This document shows positions 12,024 to 23,788 of a DNA stretch of 64,000 nucleotides, piece after piece; positions within the stretch are counted from its first letter, which is position 1; every line of letters starts with the position of its first letter. This DNA comes from Pogostemon cablin (Eukaryota > Streptophyta > Magnoliopsida > Lamiales > Lamiaceae). The translations under genes were made by a program, and so were the position numbers. A model generated the notes under the pieces. The model ran no database searches. It worked only from the letters and a program-made list of their open reading frames with translations, and was not told where the DNA came from. The stretch covers positions 22,140,064 to 22,204,063 of the forward strand of contig CM042997.1 of the NCBI GenBank assembly GCA_023678885.1. The letters are read 5' to 3'.

Positions 12024-12172
12024 TGTGAATTGAGGTCTTGTATATTTGTCAACTGTCTTTGTGGATATTGTATGAGCAAAAGAATTGACTATCAAATCCA
12101 GAAGGCACAGGACCTCAGCAAGAAGAGTCAGCACAAGAACATCCTCTCGTATGGAATCCATTAGTTCTTCAT
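12024..12172 (-). pseudogene. MSH4: MSH4 (MutS homolog 4) single-exon fragment
   Basis: MSH4 pairs with MSH5 to stabilise meiotic recombination intermediates. On the minus strand this exon reads through motifs SIREDVLVLTLLAEVLCLLD and NSFAHTISTKTVDKYTRPQF. I recognise this as the segment just before the ATPase domain of plant MSH4. It ends at a good splice donor (CAG, then GTAAG, at 12024/12022-12018). The upstream boundary near 12172 is less sure because the acceptor is weak. None of the neighbouring exons, including the Walker A exon, was found within several hundred bases. It is therefore a gene fragment, most likely moved here by a transposon or left by a deletion. The frame itself is intact, so it could be fairly recent. 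Confidence 0.6.
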
Positions 12173-13185
12173 GTTTAAAAATTGATCATAGGTATTAATA
12201 AAAATATTTTACCAGGAAAGACTGAACTAAAGCATAATGACATAATTTGACTTGATGGTTGGGAATTTGACTAGGGAGACATGTGGAGAAGATCTATTGA
12301 AACAAATAGGAGAAGACTGTAGACTGCATACAAAGCAATTCAAATAACCTTTTTCCAGATCTGTAAGAGCAATCATATGTAACTTCCTTAGGAGACTTTT
12401 AATATATCCAATGAAAGACTAAAATCAGACAACAGGACTAGGCCATAATATGGATAAAACATAGTGGATGGTTAAAAAAAGGTAGTGTTTTGCTTAGCTA
12501 GATCAAGGGCAATGACACACACGCACATAAACAACTCTTTGATCCAGATACTCAGGAATTTGATCCATGTTGGTGCAAAGGATTGACTTGGCCTATTTTC
12601 CACATTTATTATCTGAGATTATTATCTATTTTTCTTTCATCTATTCTCTCACATCGATTTATATCTTATTACACATGTTACCATGCACCTCTAACACATT
12701 GATTTGATATAGGTTTATTATGAACAACATTGAACGATAGAAAAATAATAATAATAACTTGTGAGGAAAGTGGTGCAGTGAAGATGAACGTTTCAAAGCA
12801 AGACAAAAAAGTATATTAATTTTTTTTATTTAATTTTTTTTTAGTTTTTATGTGAATTTTTGTGCAAATAACATACTCTCCACCTATAAATAAAACTCTT
12901 TATTCATTTATTATACATACATAATGAACAAAAGTTTTTTTTCAAGTTCTATTCAAGATTCGAAGAAAGGTATCCATTTTCTTTTATTTATTATACCATG
13001 AAACTAAGCTTTTACCAATGAAAGCAAATTCACATTTGAGTGTGTATAAATTGAATTTTAATTATCAATATAAACTTATATTAGATTATAATTGAATAAA
13101 TAGTTATATTAAACTTGAATTATATTTTTTAAAATTTTTGAATAATAATTATATTAAACTTGAATTATATTTTTTTAAAAGAGAG
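12173..13185. other. Intergenic, no supported gene
   Basis: A/T-rich. It may include further decayed intron sequence of the MSH4 fragment near 12173-12450, but no exon is recognisable. Confidence 0.4.
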
Positions 13186-13447
13186 ACTCTCTTGTGAGAC
13201 GGGTTATTTGTGAGACGGATGTGAGACGGGTCGACCCATTACTAAAGTATGCTCATTGTATAGTTAAAGTGTGCTTATTCGTAGTTAAAGTATGTTAATA
13301 ATAAATCATATTATAACACATTAAAATCATACTTTAATGCATAATTCAGCATACTTTAGAAAACATACTTTAACAATCATTTAACATACTTTATCTATAC
13401 ATTTAGCATACTTTAGCGATGGGTCGACCCGTCTCACAAGAGACTTT
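13186..13447. mobile_element. MITE with CTCTTGTGAGACGGG inverted ends
   Basis: About 260 bp. The left arm contains CTCTTGTGAGACGGG and the right arm CCCGTCTCACAAGAG, an exact inverted repeat. Both arms also carry GGGTCGACCC. The interior repeats CATACTTTA/TAAAGTATG words. No target duplication could be fixed because the flanks are T/A runs. Related fragments occur at 27488-27560 and 29945-30030. Confidence 0.75.
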
Positions 13448-13497
13448 GTTTTTTTAAAATTGTAACTTTACAACCCATGTAATACACTGGATCCATA

Positions 13498-13530
13498 CTA
13501 GTACGAAGCCCGTGTAATACGCATCAAAAT
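13498..13530 (-). mobile_element. Helitron-like 3' terminus (minus strand)
   Basis: Read on the minus strand, a small CGT...ACG hairpin precedes CTAG and then T, as in Helitron 3' ends. The rest of the element is not delimited. Confidence 0.4.
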
Positions 13531-13575
13531 GAGTAAAGAACCTAAGAGAAAATGAGATCACTGCAATAAAATTAA

Positions 13576-13597
13576 ATATATATATATATATATATAT
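13576..13597. repeat. (TA)n microsatellite
   Basis: About eleven TA units. Confidence 0.9.
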
Positions 13598-13984
13598 TTG
13601 AGAGAAAAGATGAGGATTAGATATAATTTAATGATATAGATAAATCACATAAGATCATCAAAGATCGATGTTTATCCACTTATTGAGAAAAAAAAATCTC
13701 AGATTTAATAAAATTTAATAAATTAATGGCTATGATGAAAAAAATGGAAGAAATTATATTATATAGATTTTGTAGAGATGTCAAGAGAATTTTAGAATAA
13801 TTGAGAGATATAAATGTTTTTTATGTAGTGATAGTAAGAATATAAATCTTTATCATGGATGGATATTTGGAGAATGAGAAAGAAATATGTAAGTAAAATT
13901 CAGAAAACATATGATCAAAATAAGAAAGATGTCTTAAATTAATTAGGAGTTAGTGTAGACCCTCTAAAATATTAGAGGTTAGAG

Positions 13985-14312
13985 TTGTTCTCTTGTATCT
14001 TGGGCACACAAAGCGCTCATACAATTTTGTATTAAAATATGAGTGAGGTTCTTGTGTTTCCGGGGGACACTATGGGTCTTTAGAATTTTGTATTATAGGT
14101 AAGAGTATATTGTTTTGTTCTAGAGGGTATAATACTTTAATTAATAAGGGTACACCATTTTGTTATAAAAGGTATATATTTTTCATTAATATTTTTTATT
14201 TTTCTTTAGAAAATAAAGAGTACACATCTTTATACTAAAGATTATACAATTTAATAAAAAATCTAAAGGCGCACGGAGTGTGGTCCGTGCGCCCAGGTGC
14301 ACACAAGTTTTT
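13985..14312 (+). repeat. Dispersed repeat family B, copy 2
   Basis: Contains the family words AGAAAATAAAGAGTACACAT and ATTAATAAGGGTACACCATT and the terminal CACACAAGTTTTTGCC. It ends 110 bp before the Tat element. Confidence 0.7.
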
Positions 14313-14423
14313 GCCATAAAATATATATATAAATATATATCTAATAAATTTTATTTTTAATAATTTTTGCATTTTTTATTATTTAATTTATCATTAAATA
14401 TCAATATAATTATACTTCTATGC

Positions 14424-15153
14424 TGTTGACGGTTGTTTTTAGCGGGTTAGATTAAGATTAACGATTAACCGAACACTAAAACGGACACATCAAACATGTA
14501 ATTTTCTCCGTCGTCCCATAAAATTGATGCCTATTTTTTTTATTATTGATGTTGGTATTCCAAGTTCCATGAAGGAACATTACACAGTAGAGAGAGAAAT
14601 ACAAATGGGTTTCTAGAGAGATGAAGTAGAATGGAGAAGATGAAGTGGGAGTGGAGTGCCAACCAAGTCCTGTGAACCCAAGTGTTGTGTCTGTGTATGC
14701 TGCAGATGCCTTGTCTTATAGTGGAGATATTTTGTGGATGATCCCCCTTTGGTTTGCCCACTATTGCCACGTGTCCATCCAAGAGAATCTTGTCTGCAAG
14801 AAGGTACGATGCGATCCTGACAAGTTATCTCCATGTAGAACGCGTGTCTTCTTACAGTCTGAACATAATGTCAGGCTGATAGCCGATGGTCGATGGGCTG
14901 AAAGTACACCCCAAAGAGTAGCAGGCCGACGGTAAGAGATCGATAGCTGATGCCAACTTCACCTCGGTATCAGCATGTAATTCTGCCTTCTGCCCATTCA
15001 GCCGAGGCCTTATCTTCGGTGTCGGCTTCTTCTGACTTTTTGCCCCGTCAGCGTGTGTTCAAATCTCACTCTTATCCTTAATCTCACTTATCTTCCAGGT
15101 CGTACTGCGCGTATAAGACATGCCCTTATATGGGGGTATAAACACCCATAACA
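14424..15153 (-). repeat. 3' LTR of the Tat element
   Basis: On the minus strand it reads TGTTATGGG...GTCAACA. It is adjoined at 15154-15175 by a purine-rich tract (minus strand ACCTCGGGGGCTAA), the expected polypurine primer. Confidence 0.9.
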
Positions 15154-15479
15154 TTAGCCCCCGAGGTTTCTCCTTGTGTGAAACTACGAGGAGCAATCTC
15201 GAACCCAAGCTCTAAAATTCCGTCGGTCTCGTTAAAACCTCCATACGAGAAAACCCAGTAGGAAAAACTCATATGTAGGAAAAAGAGTACTGTAAGAACT
15301 TTAGAACTCTGATGCAGAATAAGCCTTCCTCTATCTGCTTATCCATCAGCGTGAATGTCATACATGTGTAGTGGTCAGAACCCTTTTCTTCTTTCTGTTT
15401 TATTTTGTCTGATCGTTGATCTCAACCTCGATGTCTGACCGAGATTGACACATTCTTTCATACTTTAATCAACCAAGTT

Positions 15480-15800
15480 ATTTGATTTGATTTTCCTTCT
15501 TCAGTCCCTGAGTGCCTGAGATGTAGTCTCGATTTCTGAATCTCTTTCCCATCGAATATTTATTGGATTATCTTCAGCCCAAGCCCTCGAGATGTAGTCT
15601 CGACCTTATCTTCATCCCCTGAGTTCTCTAGATGGAGTGTCAGGTTTTGAATCTTTCCTTGTAGTGTGATCATTTGATTTGACTTTCCTTCCTCAGCCCC
15701 CGAGATGTAGAATCGGTCTTATCTTCAGCCACCAAGTTCCCGAGATGGAGTGTCGGGTTCTGAATCTTTCTTTGTCATGTGATCGGCCTTTCACCCTCAA
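15480..15800 (-). repeat. Imperfect tandem repeats in the Tat 3' region
   Basis: Three or more ~80-bp units share AGATGTAGTCTCGA-like and GATGGAGTGTC...TTCTGAATCTTTC words (plus-strand sense). They are non-coding and lie between the polypurine tract and the large minisatellite. Confidence 0.65.
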
Positions 15801-16194
15801 ACATTGGTCTGATTTTCCTCTATGCTTTGACCGACCGAGCTATTCTTCTTCGAGGTATTTCATCGGTTTTCAATCCAGTATATTCTTCAGTTTAGCATCG
15901 ACATTTGCCTGTGATGTTTTTGCTTGTATCTTCCTTGGTTCAGCATTCTTATTTCCACATCACCCAAATATATTTATCTCTCTACTTCTCCTCGAGTGTT
16001 GAGACTTTCTTCTCCTTGATTTTTAGATTTCATCCATGCTGTAAACAACTGAGCCATTTCCTCCCATTTTTGTTGAGATTCGAACTTCAGCCCCCAAAGT
16101 GTATACACAGAATTGATTTGAAGAGATCATGCCGATCTAATCCCCTTTATTTTTACCATTCCATTTAGTTCTAGCCTTTGAAACGACAACCGTT

Positions 16195-16410
16195 CCATTT
16201 AAGATTATTCATATTGTGAGCCCCCAAGCTATTCGAACCTTTGAAGGGACAATCATTCCGTTTGAGTATTTGAGTCAAATGCTCTAACCAAGCGAGCTAT
16301 TTCTCTTAATGAAGAGATTGCCGATATAATCTCATTTATTTTTAACCGCTCCCTATGAGTATTTGAATGAAATACTCTAACCAACCGAACTCTCTCCCCT
16401 CATAGAGAGA
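16195..16410 (-). other. tRNA-like segments in the Tat 3' region
   Basis: On the minus strand, TAGCTCGCTTGGTTAGAGC resembles the 5' half (A box) of a plant tRNA. About 50 bases further on, GGTTCGAATAGC resembles a B box (roughly 16215-16305). A second, more degenerate 5'-half-like copy lies at about 16345-16400. The anticodon loops are not canonical (no T33), so these are tRNA-derived or tRNA-like relics rather than working genes. Confidence 0.4.
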
Positions 16411-16786
16411 TTATTCCATTGTGAGCCCCTGAGCTACGTTTATTATTTATATTGTGAGCCCCCGAGCTCTACTTGCAAGCCATGCCTTGCATTTTTACTG
16501 ATTCTTATGCCAATGATGATGCTTATGATGATGCATATGATAATGGTGCTTATGATGATGATATGATGATACTTATGATGTGATGATGAGTATGTTTTTA
16601 AGTAGTGATCACTCCTTTTTCCATTGGTACTTAGCATTTTTCCCGAGTTGTAACTCGTCTTTCCATTGGCACTTGGCCTTTTTTTTTTTAGTCATAACTC
16701 GCCTTTTCTTTTGTGGGCTGAGGATAAGAGACCATACCGATATACAACCTCATATTTCTCTTTTTTTGTTGATATTACGATATCAT

Positions 16787-17760
16787 ATTTTCCCTGCCAA
16801 TTCCCATACCATAATTTTTCATACCGTTACCATAATTCTACCAATTCCAATACCATAATTTTCCATGCCGATACCATAATTCCACCAATTCCAATACTAT
16901 AATTTTCCATACCGATACCATAATTCCATCAATTTCCATACTATAATTTTCCATACCGATATCATAATTCCACCAATTCTATACCATAATTTTTCATACC
17001 GATACCATAATTTCACCAATTCCAATACCATAATTTTCCATACCGATACCATAATTCCACCAATTTTCGTACCATAATTTTCCATACCAATACCATAATT
17101 CCATCAATTTCAATACCATAATTTTCCATACCGATACCATAATTCCAACAATTTCCATACCATAATTTGCCATACTGATACCATAATTCCACCAATTCCA
17201 ATACCATAATTTTTCATACCGATACCATAATTCCACCAATTCCAATACCATAATTTCCATACCGATACCATATTTTTTTATAAATACCTATACCGAACTG
17301 ATACTAAAATAAATTTCAATACCATAATTTTCACAAATATTGATACCGAAATAAATTCCCCAAATACCGATACCATAATAATTCCACCAATACTGATACC
17401 GAAGCACATTTCAATATCATGATTTTCGTAAATATCGATATCATAATTCCACCAATTACCAAATACCGATACCATAACATTCTACCAATATCGATACCAA
17501 AATAGATTCCTAAATACCAATACCATAATAATTCCATCAATATCAATACCGAAATAAAATCCCAAATGCCGATACCAAAATAATTCTACCAATACCGATA
17601 CCAAAATAAATTCCTAAAATATCGATACCAATATAATTCCACCAATACCGACACCGAATAAATTTTAATACCATAATTTTCACCAATACTGGTACCGAAA
17701 TAAATTTCCAAACACTGATACCATAATAAATTTCAATACCATGATTTTCCATACAGAGCA
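16787..17760. repeat. Minisatellite array (~44-bp unit, then degenerate)
   Basis: From about 16787 to 17275 a ~44-bp unit built of CCATACCGATACCATAATT and CCACCAATTCCAATACC repeats about eleven times with little change. From 17276 to 17760 the same words (CGATACC, ATAATTC, ACCAAAATAAATTCC) continue in a more degenerate, longer-period form. The array begins exactly where the integrase coding sequence stops. The long repetitive open frames across it (Trp/Tyr/Met-rich on the minus strand) are by-products of the array. Confidence 0.95.
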
Positions 17761-17764
17761 AAAT

Positions 17765-18418
17765 TTATAGAGGAGGGCTCATTGGTGGAGGTTCTCGTCG
17801 TCGTCCTGTAGGACCACAGCACTCCCGGCAGCTCTTCAGACTATTTTCATCTAGCTTTTCCAACCTGACTTTTAGTGTGTATTTAATGATCTTGTTCACT
17901 GCCTCGACTTGCCCATTGGATTGCAGGTGGTATGGCGTGGAGGACCATTTTTTGATGTCGTAGTCATCATAAAATTTCCTCAGTTTGTCATTATCAAACT
18001 GCTTGCCGTTGTCGGTCACGATGGCGATCGGTATCCCAAACCGGCATATTATATTTTCCCAGATAAACTTCTTGACTCGAGCCTCAGTTATAGTCGAGAG
18101 AGGTTCAGCCTCTGCCCATTTTGTGAAGTAATCTACTGCTACGATGGCAAATTTGTTTTCTCCTTTTCCGGTAGGCAGTGGTCCGATCAAATCAATCTCC
18201 CATTTCGTGAAGGGCCATGGACTGAACACCGAGGTCAGCTGTTCTGATGGTGCTCTAACTATCGGAGCCAGCCTTTGGCAAATCGCGCAGGCTCTTGCAT
18301 ATTGGGTGGCATCTTTTTTAAGCGTCGGCCAGAAGTAGCCCTGCCTGATCACTTTGTGTGCTAGAGCGATCCCGTCTGTATGGTTCCTGCATACGCCTTC
18401 GTGTATCTCTGCTAGCAC
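17765..18418 (-). pseudogene. Tat integrase, 3'-truncated
   Basis: The integrase inserts the cDNA copy into the host genome. The minus-strand frame shows the His2Cys2 zinc-finger region (H...H, then CAICQ) at about residues 6-48. The catalytic Asp residues are in WEIDLIGPLP and IVTDNGKQFDN, and the catalytic Glu is in NGQVEAVNK, so all three are present. After that, a one-base shift moves the reading into another frame (positions about 17775-17835, where ELPGVLWSYRTTTRT is read in the alternate frame). The coding sequence then stops dead at the minisatellite. The C-terminal DNA-binding domain is missing. Confidence 0.9.
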
Positions 18419-18502
18419 ATAGCTTGCTTCCTCAGGAGTTAGGCATTTCAGAAGCGGCGATGAATAGCCTCTCTTGTACAGCTTCCCCTCTATTAAGACG
18501 TA

Positions 18503-19168
18503 TCACGCCGATCGGAGCTTGATCTGCCGAGCCTTGTCCTTATCCGAGGGTACTTTTCCTTCTTCCAAATATGCCCTGATTGGGGTCATCCATGACTCTT
18601 CTGTCGGTTGCTCATTCAGGACCCACACGGCGGTGTCTGATGGGTTCTCATGCCTCACAATATTAATGTTATTCAGGTCCTCAGCATTTGACGCCGTGGC
18701 CAACTTAGCCAATGCGTCGGCTCCCATATTGTATTTCCTGTCGATGCATTCCAAAAATACATGTTCGAATTTCTACAGTAAGCCTACAGCCAGTCCTCTA
18801 TAAAGGCTCATGTGTTCATCCTTAGCCTCGTACTCTCCTTTTACCTGGTTCACCACCAACTGTGAGTCACTGTATATCATCAGTTCGCCTGCTCCTATGG
18901 CCAGCACCATTCTTAAACCTTTCAGTAGGGACTCGTATTCTACCTCATTGTTAGTAGCTAAGAAACCGAACCGGATCGCGGTTGAAAAGGTTTCTTCGGA
19001 CGATGTTCGGATGATGATTCCTGCACCCGATGCCATTTTCGTTGCCGAACCATCCACATGCATGATCCAAGGCTTTTTCTTTTCACCCTCGGCTGGTGCA
19101 GGGAAGGTCAGTTCCATTATGAAATCTGCCATGACTTGCCCTTTGACTGCATTCCTCGGTAAGTACAC
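18503..19168 (-). pseudogene. Second (archaeal-type) RNase H of Tat element
   Basis: This extra RNase H sits between the RT/RNase H and integrase in Tat-lineage elements. Acidic residues are visible in MHVDGSATKMASGAG, TNNEVEYESLLKGL and IYSDSQLVVNQV. A stop separates it from the 18503-18754 part (ECIDRKYNMGADALAKLA), and another separates it from the upstream RT/RNase H. It is therefore not translatable as one polyprotein. Confidence 0.88.
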
Positions 19169-19180
19169 TATGTCGAACTG

Positions 19181-20440
19181 CTATAATTCGATAGACCACT
19201 TCAACAGCCTCCCCGCTGCGTCTGGTCTTTGAAGCACTTGCCTCAAATGGAATGTCGTTAGTACTTCAATAGTATGCTCCATGAAGTATGGTCTCTGCTT
19301 CCTTGAACTCATGACCAGTGCATATGCCACCTTCTCCATTACTGGATATCTGAGTTCCGCGTCTCTCAAGGATTGACTTACAAAGTACACAGATTTCTGG
19401 TTCTTCTCTTCCGTTTTGACCAGTATTGAACTGATCGCGGATCCCGACACTGCTAGATACAGCTGTAGTGTTTCGCCTGGTGAGGATTTAGAAAGGATCC
19501 TAGGATAAGATAGCTCACTTTTAATTTCATCAAATGTCCTCGTGCATTCTTCCGTACACTCGAACTTAGCCTTTTTGATGACATCGAAGAATGGCTTACA
19601 CTTGTCTGACGCCTTTGACATGAATCTGTTTAGGGTGGCCAATCTGCCCGTCAGGTTCGGAACTTCTTTCATGTGCCTCAGTAGGTCCATCCTCAAGATT
19701 GCTTCTACCTTCTCTGGGTTCATCTCGATCCCTCTTGAGCTGACCAAATACCCGAGAAAACTTTCTTTGCTTACTCCAAATGTGCACTTCTTTGGGTTCA
19801 ACTTCATTCCATAATGCCGGAAGGTTCCGAAAACCTTCCTCAGATGATCGAAGTGATCCATCTTTTCCAGAATTTTTTACTATGGTGTCATCCACGTAGA
19901 CCTCGACTATTTTCCTAATATCTTCCTCAAATATCTTGTTCACCAACTTTTGGTAAGTGGCCTCAGTATTTCTTAAGCCGAACGGCATGTTGTTCCATTC
20001 ATACACTCCGCTCCCGCAGAAGAATGTCGTGTTCGCCTTGTCCTCGGGGTGCATGGGGATCTGATGATACCCCAAGAAAGCATCCATGAAGCTCATTATC
20101 TCATGTTCTGCCATAGCATCGACCATCTGGTCAATCGACGGAAGAGGATAGCTATCCTTTGGGCATGCCTTGTTTAGATCGGTGAAGTCGATGCACAGCC
20201 TCTACGATCCTTCCTTCTTTTTTACCATAACTGGGTTTTGCACTCTTATAGGGTACTTGCATTCGCTAATTCTTCCACTCGCCAGTAGTTTGTGTACTTC
20301 CAGCTCCATAGCCGTATTTTTCTCAGGGCTAAACTTCCTCTTTTTTTAGTGAAATGGTGGAACGTTGGGGTCGATGTTTAACTTGTGGCAAGCGTGCTTC
20401 GGATGTACCCCAGGTGTTTAGTTTGGGTTCCAGGCGAACA
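19181..20440 (-). pseudogene. Tat reverse transcriptase and first RNase H
   Basis: On the minus strand the RT starts near 20440. FMDAFLGYHQIPM, the NMPFGLRN block and the catalytic VYVDD box (about 19890) are all present. The frame shifts after YVDDTIVKN and resumes as HLRKVFGTFRHYGMKLNPKK, then runs through the connection and RNase H (FVSQSLRDAELRYP). Two stops lie in the 20126-20440 part, one of them at a position that is a conserved tryptophan in relatives. Family assignment is firm from the motif order; activity is excluded. Confidence 0.9.
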
Positions 20441-20851
20441 CATCCAAATTCTCTTTCAGTTGGGTTAGCTCTTCCTTGAACTCGTTTTCCCACTCTGTCC
20501 CAATCTTGACCTTGATATCAGCGTCCTTTGGATCCAGTTGTACCACCTCTGTTTTCCCTGCCGCCGAGGCTCCCTCTCTCAATTTCATCCTCGGATCTTG
20601 GTCCGATATTATTTGTTTTCGCCTCGACGCCCCTGTTGCAGCTTTTTTCTTTTCCCACTCTTTAACAACTGGGTTCTGATGCTCTCCTATTGTTGCCACA
20701 AGCACTTTATCCCCTTGCTCCTCGGCTTCCTTTCCTTTCATGATCACCAGGATCGGTTCGGGTTCTTTATGCTTTTGATCTTCCTCTTGTGGTTTTTCCG
20801 CCTCTACTAGTGTCTTACAGGTCTCCCCCTTCTCCATGATATCCTCAAAAC

Positions 20852-21532
20852 TCAGCATTCGTAGTCCTTGTCGTGATAGCTCAGACCTTCCGCTTTTTCT
20901 ACAAATGAGCATTCCCTTGCCCTTCTCTGATTTCTGATCACAGTTGCTACCCTGCCATCAGCTGTGACAAATTTAAGGCACTGGTGGAGGATGGATGGAA
21001 TAGCTCCGAAAGCGTGGATCAAAGGACACCCCAATATGCAGTTGTATGTGGAGGCTTGGTCCACAACCTTGAATGTCAGTTGTTTCTGCATCTGCGTTTT
21101 TCCATCTGAGCCCTCTAACTGCATTGACAAATCAACCTCCATGGTTGGCCTAATCAACGTATTGCCGAAACCTTTGATCTCATCACCACAAGTCCTCACC
21201 TTGTGATGACGTTCTCCCCCCAGATTTTTGAATACTTCTTTGAAGATTATGTTGGCATATGCTCCGGTATACACCAAGCATCTATGAACTTTAACTCCCG
21301 ACAGTATTGGCGAAATGACTAAAGGATTGGAATGAGGAGTACCTACCCCGTAGAAGTCCGCTTCTGTGAAGGTGATATCCGCTTTCGTTATTTCTTTCGT
21401 CACCGGGGTTAGCGACCACACTTGAGGAATCTGTTGGTCTAAGTCTCTCAGCTCTGCTTTCCTCTTCCTTTTGGATGCTTTGGTGAGTGCTTGAGAAGTT
21501 CCGATATAGGAGATTTCCTCTACTGGCTCCAT
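20852..21532 (-). pseudogene. Tat aspartic protease region, catalytic Asp lost
   Basis: The minus-strand frame contains the pepsin-like protease core HRCLVYTGAYANIIF followed by a hydrophobic flap and ILGCPLIHAFGAIPS. In active enzymes the motif is an Asp-Thr/Ser-Gly triad; here Tyr stands in the Asp position, so the protease is dead whatever the frame. A linker (20418-20912, Lys/Glu-rich) joins it to the RT in another frame. Confidence 0.85.
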
Positions 21533-21839
21533 CAGGTGTTCTTTCCCGGTCTGTCTCCTCTCGGGGGTGACCCTGCGATCCTATCAAACACTAGTGGTCG
21601 TCCTGAAGGTGGAGGGGGTAGGGGCATCGCTCCATCATTCCGCCCTCTGCCTGGGGACCTCGGTCGACCTGGGGGAGGGGGAAGATTAGCGTCTCTCCTG
21701 TACACCTCAGCCTTGGGGTCTGCAGCATTCCTCTTAACCTTCCTTCCTTGAATAATTTTTATAATTCCGCGATAAGGTCTCGGTATTGGTTCGTGTTGTG
21801 CCCATGTGTCAGATGGTACATACAATATTTCTGATGGTT

Positions 21840-23480
21840 GGTGAGCTCTGAAGTTCAGAAGACCGGCCTCGGTGTTCGAAGGACTTGCTGATCTTTGGCG
21901 TAGTAGAAGACCTTAGCAATATTCAAGTTAGTCCCTGACTTCAGCTCCTCATACATCTGTTGCACCTCGGTATCCTCCGTAAAAGGCTTGAAAGTGGAGG
22001 GTGCTTTGTACTCCTTCGTCCCTCCGGTACTGATCCTCTTTTTCGTTGGATCTGCCGAGAGATTCTGGTTACTCACTTTCTTTGCCATCTTGGAAATATC
22101 TTCCGTCTGTATATGCTCGTTCGCCATGAGCATAAAGGCCGCATAAGACACAGGTGGCTTGAGTTGGACCGCTTTCCATAAGCTACCTTTCGGGTGAAGA
22201 GCCCCTATCACCGTGATGAGACAAGCTTCGTCTCCCATGACTTCTCCCATCGATCTTTACTCGTTGAATCTTTTCAGAAAGTCTCGTAAGCCTTCTGTTG
22301 AACCTTGACGGATGTTAACCAGCCTAGCTTGGGTTCCTTTGGTGCCCCGAGATATGAGTATTGCATTAGGAATACTTCCATCAACTCTTCCCAGCTTCTG
22401 ACTGAGGCTGCCAGGACCACTCTAAACTAGACGTGAGCCTTGTTTTTCAGGGACAGCGGAAACATCCGGCATAGTGTGACCTCGTTCGCACCTTGTTCTC
22501 TCATCCACATTAAATATTTTTCAATGTGAGAATATGGATCGTAATCGCAATCGAAAATCAAACTGGAGGGGAACTTGATCCCTTGTTACAGAGGGGCATT
22601 GCTGATTTCCATCACGAAAGGTGAATGAGCCACCAATGACTGGAGGGCCCCTCCGGTTCCGAACATCTTTTTTTCCAGATCTGCAAAACGCTTGTTCACC
22701 TCCTCATTTATCAAGGCCTGCAGATCTTCATCTGGGCCTTGGGGAATATTTCTTTATTCTCTAACCGCACCTCTATCTGGGCCTCCCTCCGTCTCGTTTC
22801 TCTTCGCGAGATGGGTCCCTTGTGTCTCCTATCCTGTGGTAAGGATAGCTCAGTGGTTGACAGATCTTCCTACGAGGGATCTCGACTCTCCTGTGAATAG
22901 GGCGCCGAAGATGAATGGGACCTCTGATTCCTTGGCTTTCTAGGTCGGTTATGCCTCTTCTGAGAGATAGATGGTTCTTCGTGAGACCTCTTTTTCCGCC
23001 GGTACTCCCCTAGTGGTGGGTCGGCCTCTCCTCTGATTTGGTGAACGATGCTGACGAGATCCTTCTGCCCTTAACCTTTCCCTCGGTGGAGGGTTTCCTG
23101 CCTCTTGATTCTGTTCTTGCCGTGATCGCCTTTGAGCATCATTTCTCACAGAGACCTCCCGGGATGGAGGATTCTCTGCTTCTTGGGGCTCTCTTGGTTG
23201 TGGTTGTTTTTAGGCCTCAGTCCCTGGTTGGCGAAGGTATTCGCTACGCCTTCCTTCCGCTGGAGTTTTGTCCACGCTCTCCCCTTCTGCTACGTTCCTC
23301 CTTCTTAAAAAGTTGATAGTTTCTCTTGCGTCTTCTCCGCTGTGCTCTTTCCTGGCCTCTTTCCTCCTTTCGAGATCTCCCCGTAGATCACTATAGCTTC
23401 TCCTATGATGGCCGTTAAAGCTCAACCTCGTCGGTGGAACTGGGGAAGCTTCCGCAGCATACTCATTAATCACCATTTGG
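21840..23480 (-). pseudogene. Tat gag, interrupted
   Basis: The gag protein packages the element RNA. The Arg/Glu-rich N-terminal part lies at 22949-23476, in two frames. The conserved retrotransposon gag core lies at about 21855-22660: HIEKYLMWM, LCRMFPLSLKNKAHV, then SWEELMEVFLMQY and LRDFLKRFN. At least three in-frame stops interrupt the core (near 22585, 22430 and 22260). Confidence 0.85.
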
Positions 23481-23770
23481 ATCTTTTCATTTATTTCTTT
23501 CGCCTTTTGGGGTCACCCAAGTTTGGGACAGGAATAGATCTCGCCAGAGTGTGTATCTCTCTGACTGGAGCACTAATTTGGATATTATTTCCACTCCTGG
23601 TTACATTCCGTTGGGCTCTGGGGCATTCCTCTCTTTCTTCGTTGCCGCGACTGTAAATCCATCACCCCCATTTGATTTACAGATGTAGAATAAAACCTAG
23701 AGATCTTTTTCCCAGAACTCAACCAGGACTTTACGAAGAAATAGAACAGGGATGGCTAATCGTAACGTTT

Positions 23771-23788
23771 CCCACAGACGGCGCCAGA
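23771..23788 (-). other. Primer-binding site of the Tat element
   Basis: Directly next to the 5' LTR, the minus strand reads TCTGGCGCCGTCTGTGGG, a primer-binding site of the TGGCGCC type common in Tat/Athila elements. I did not verify the matching tRNA. Confidence 0.7.

Noticed and set aside
16897..17760. Several overlapping minus-strand open frames rich in Trp, Tyr, Met and Gly
   Set aside because: They are translations of the 44-bp minisatellite in different frames. The repeated amino-acid pattern follows the DNA repeat period.
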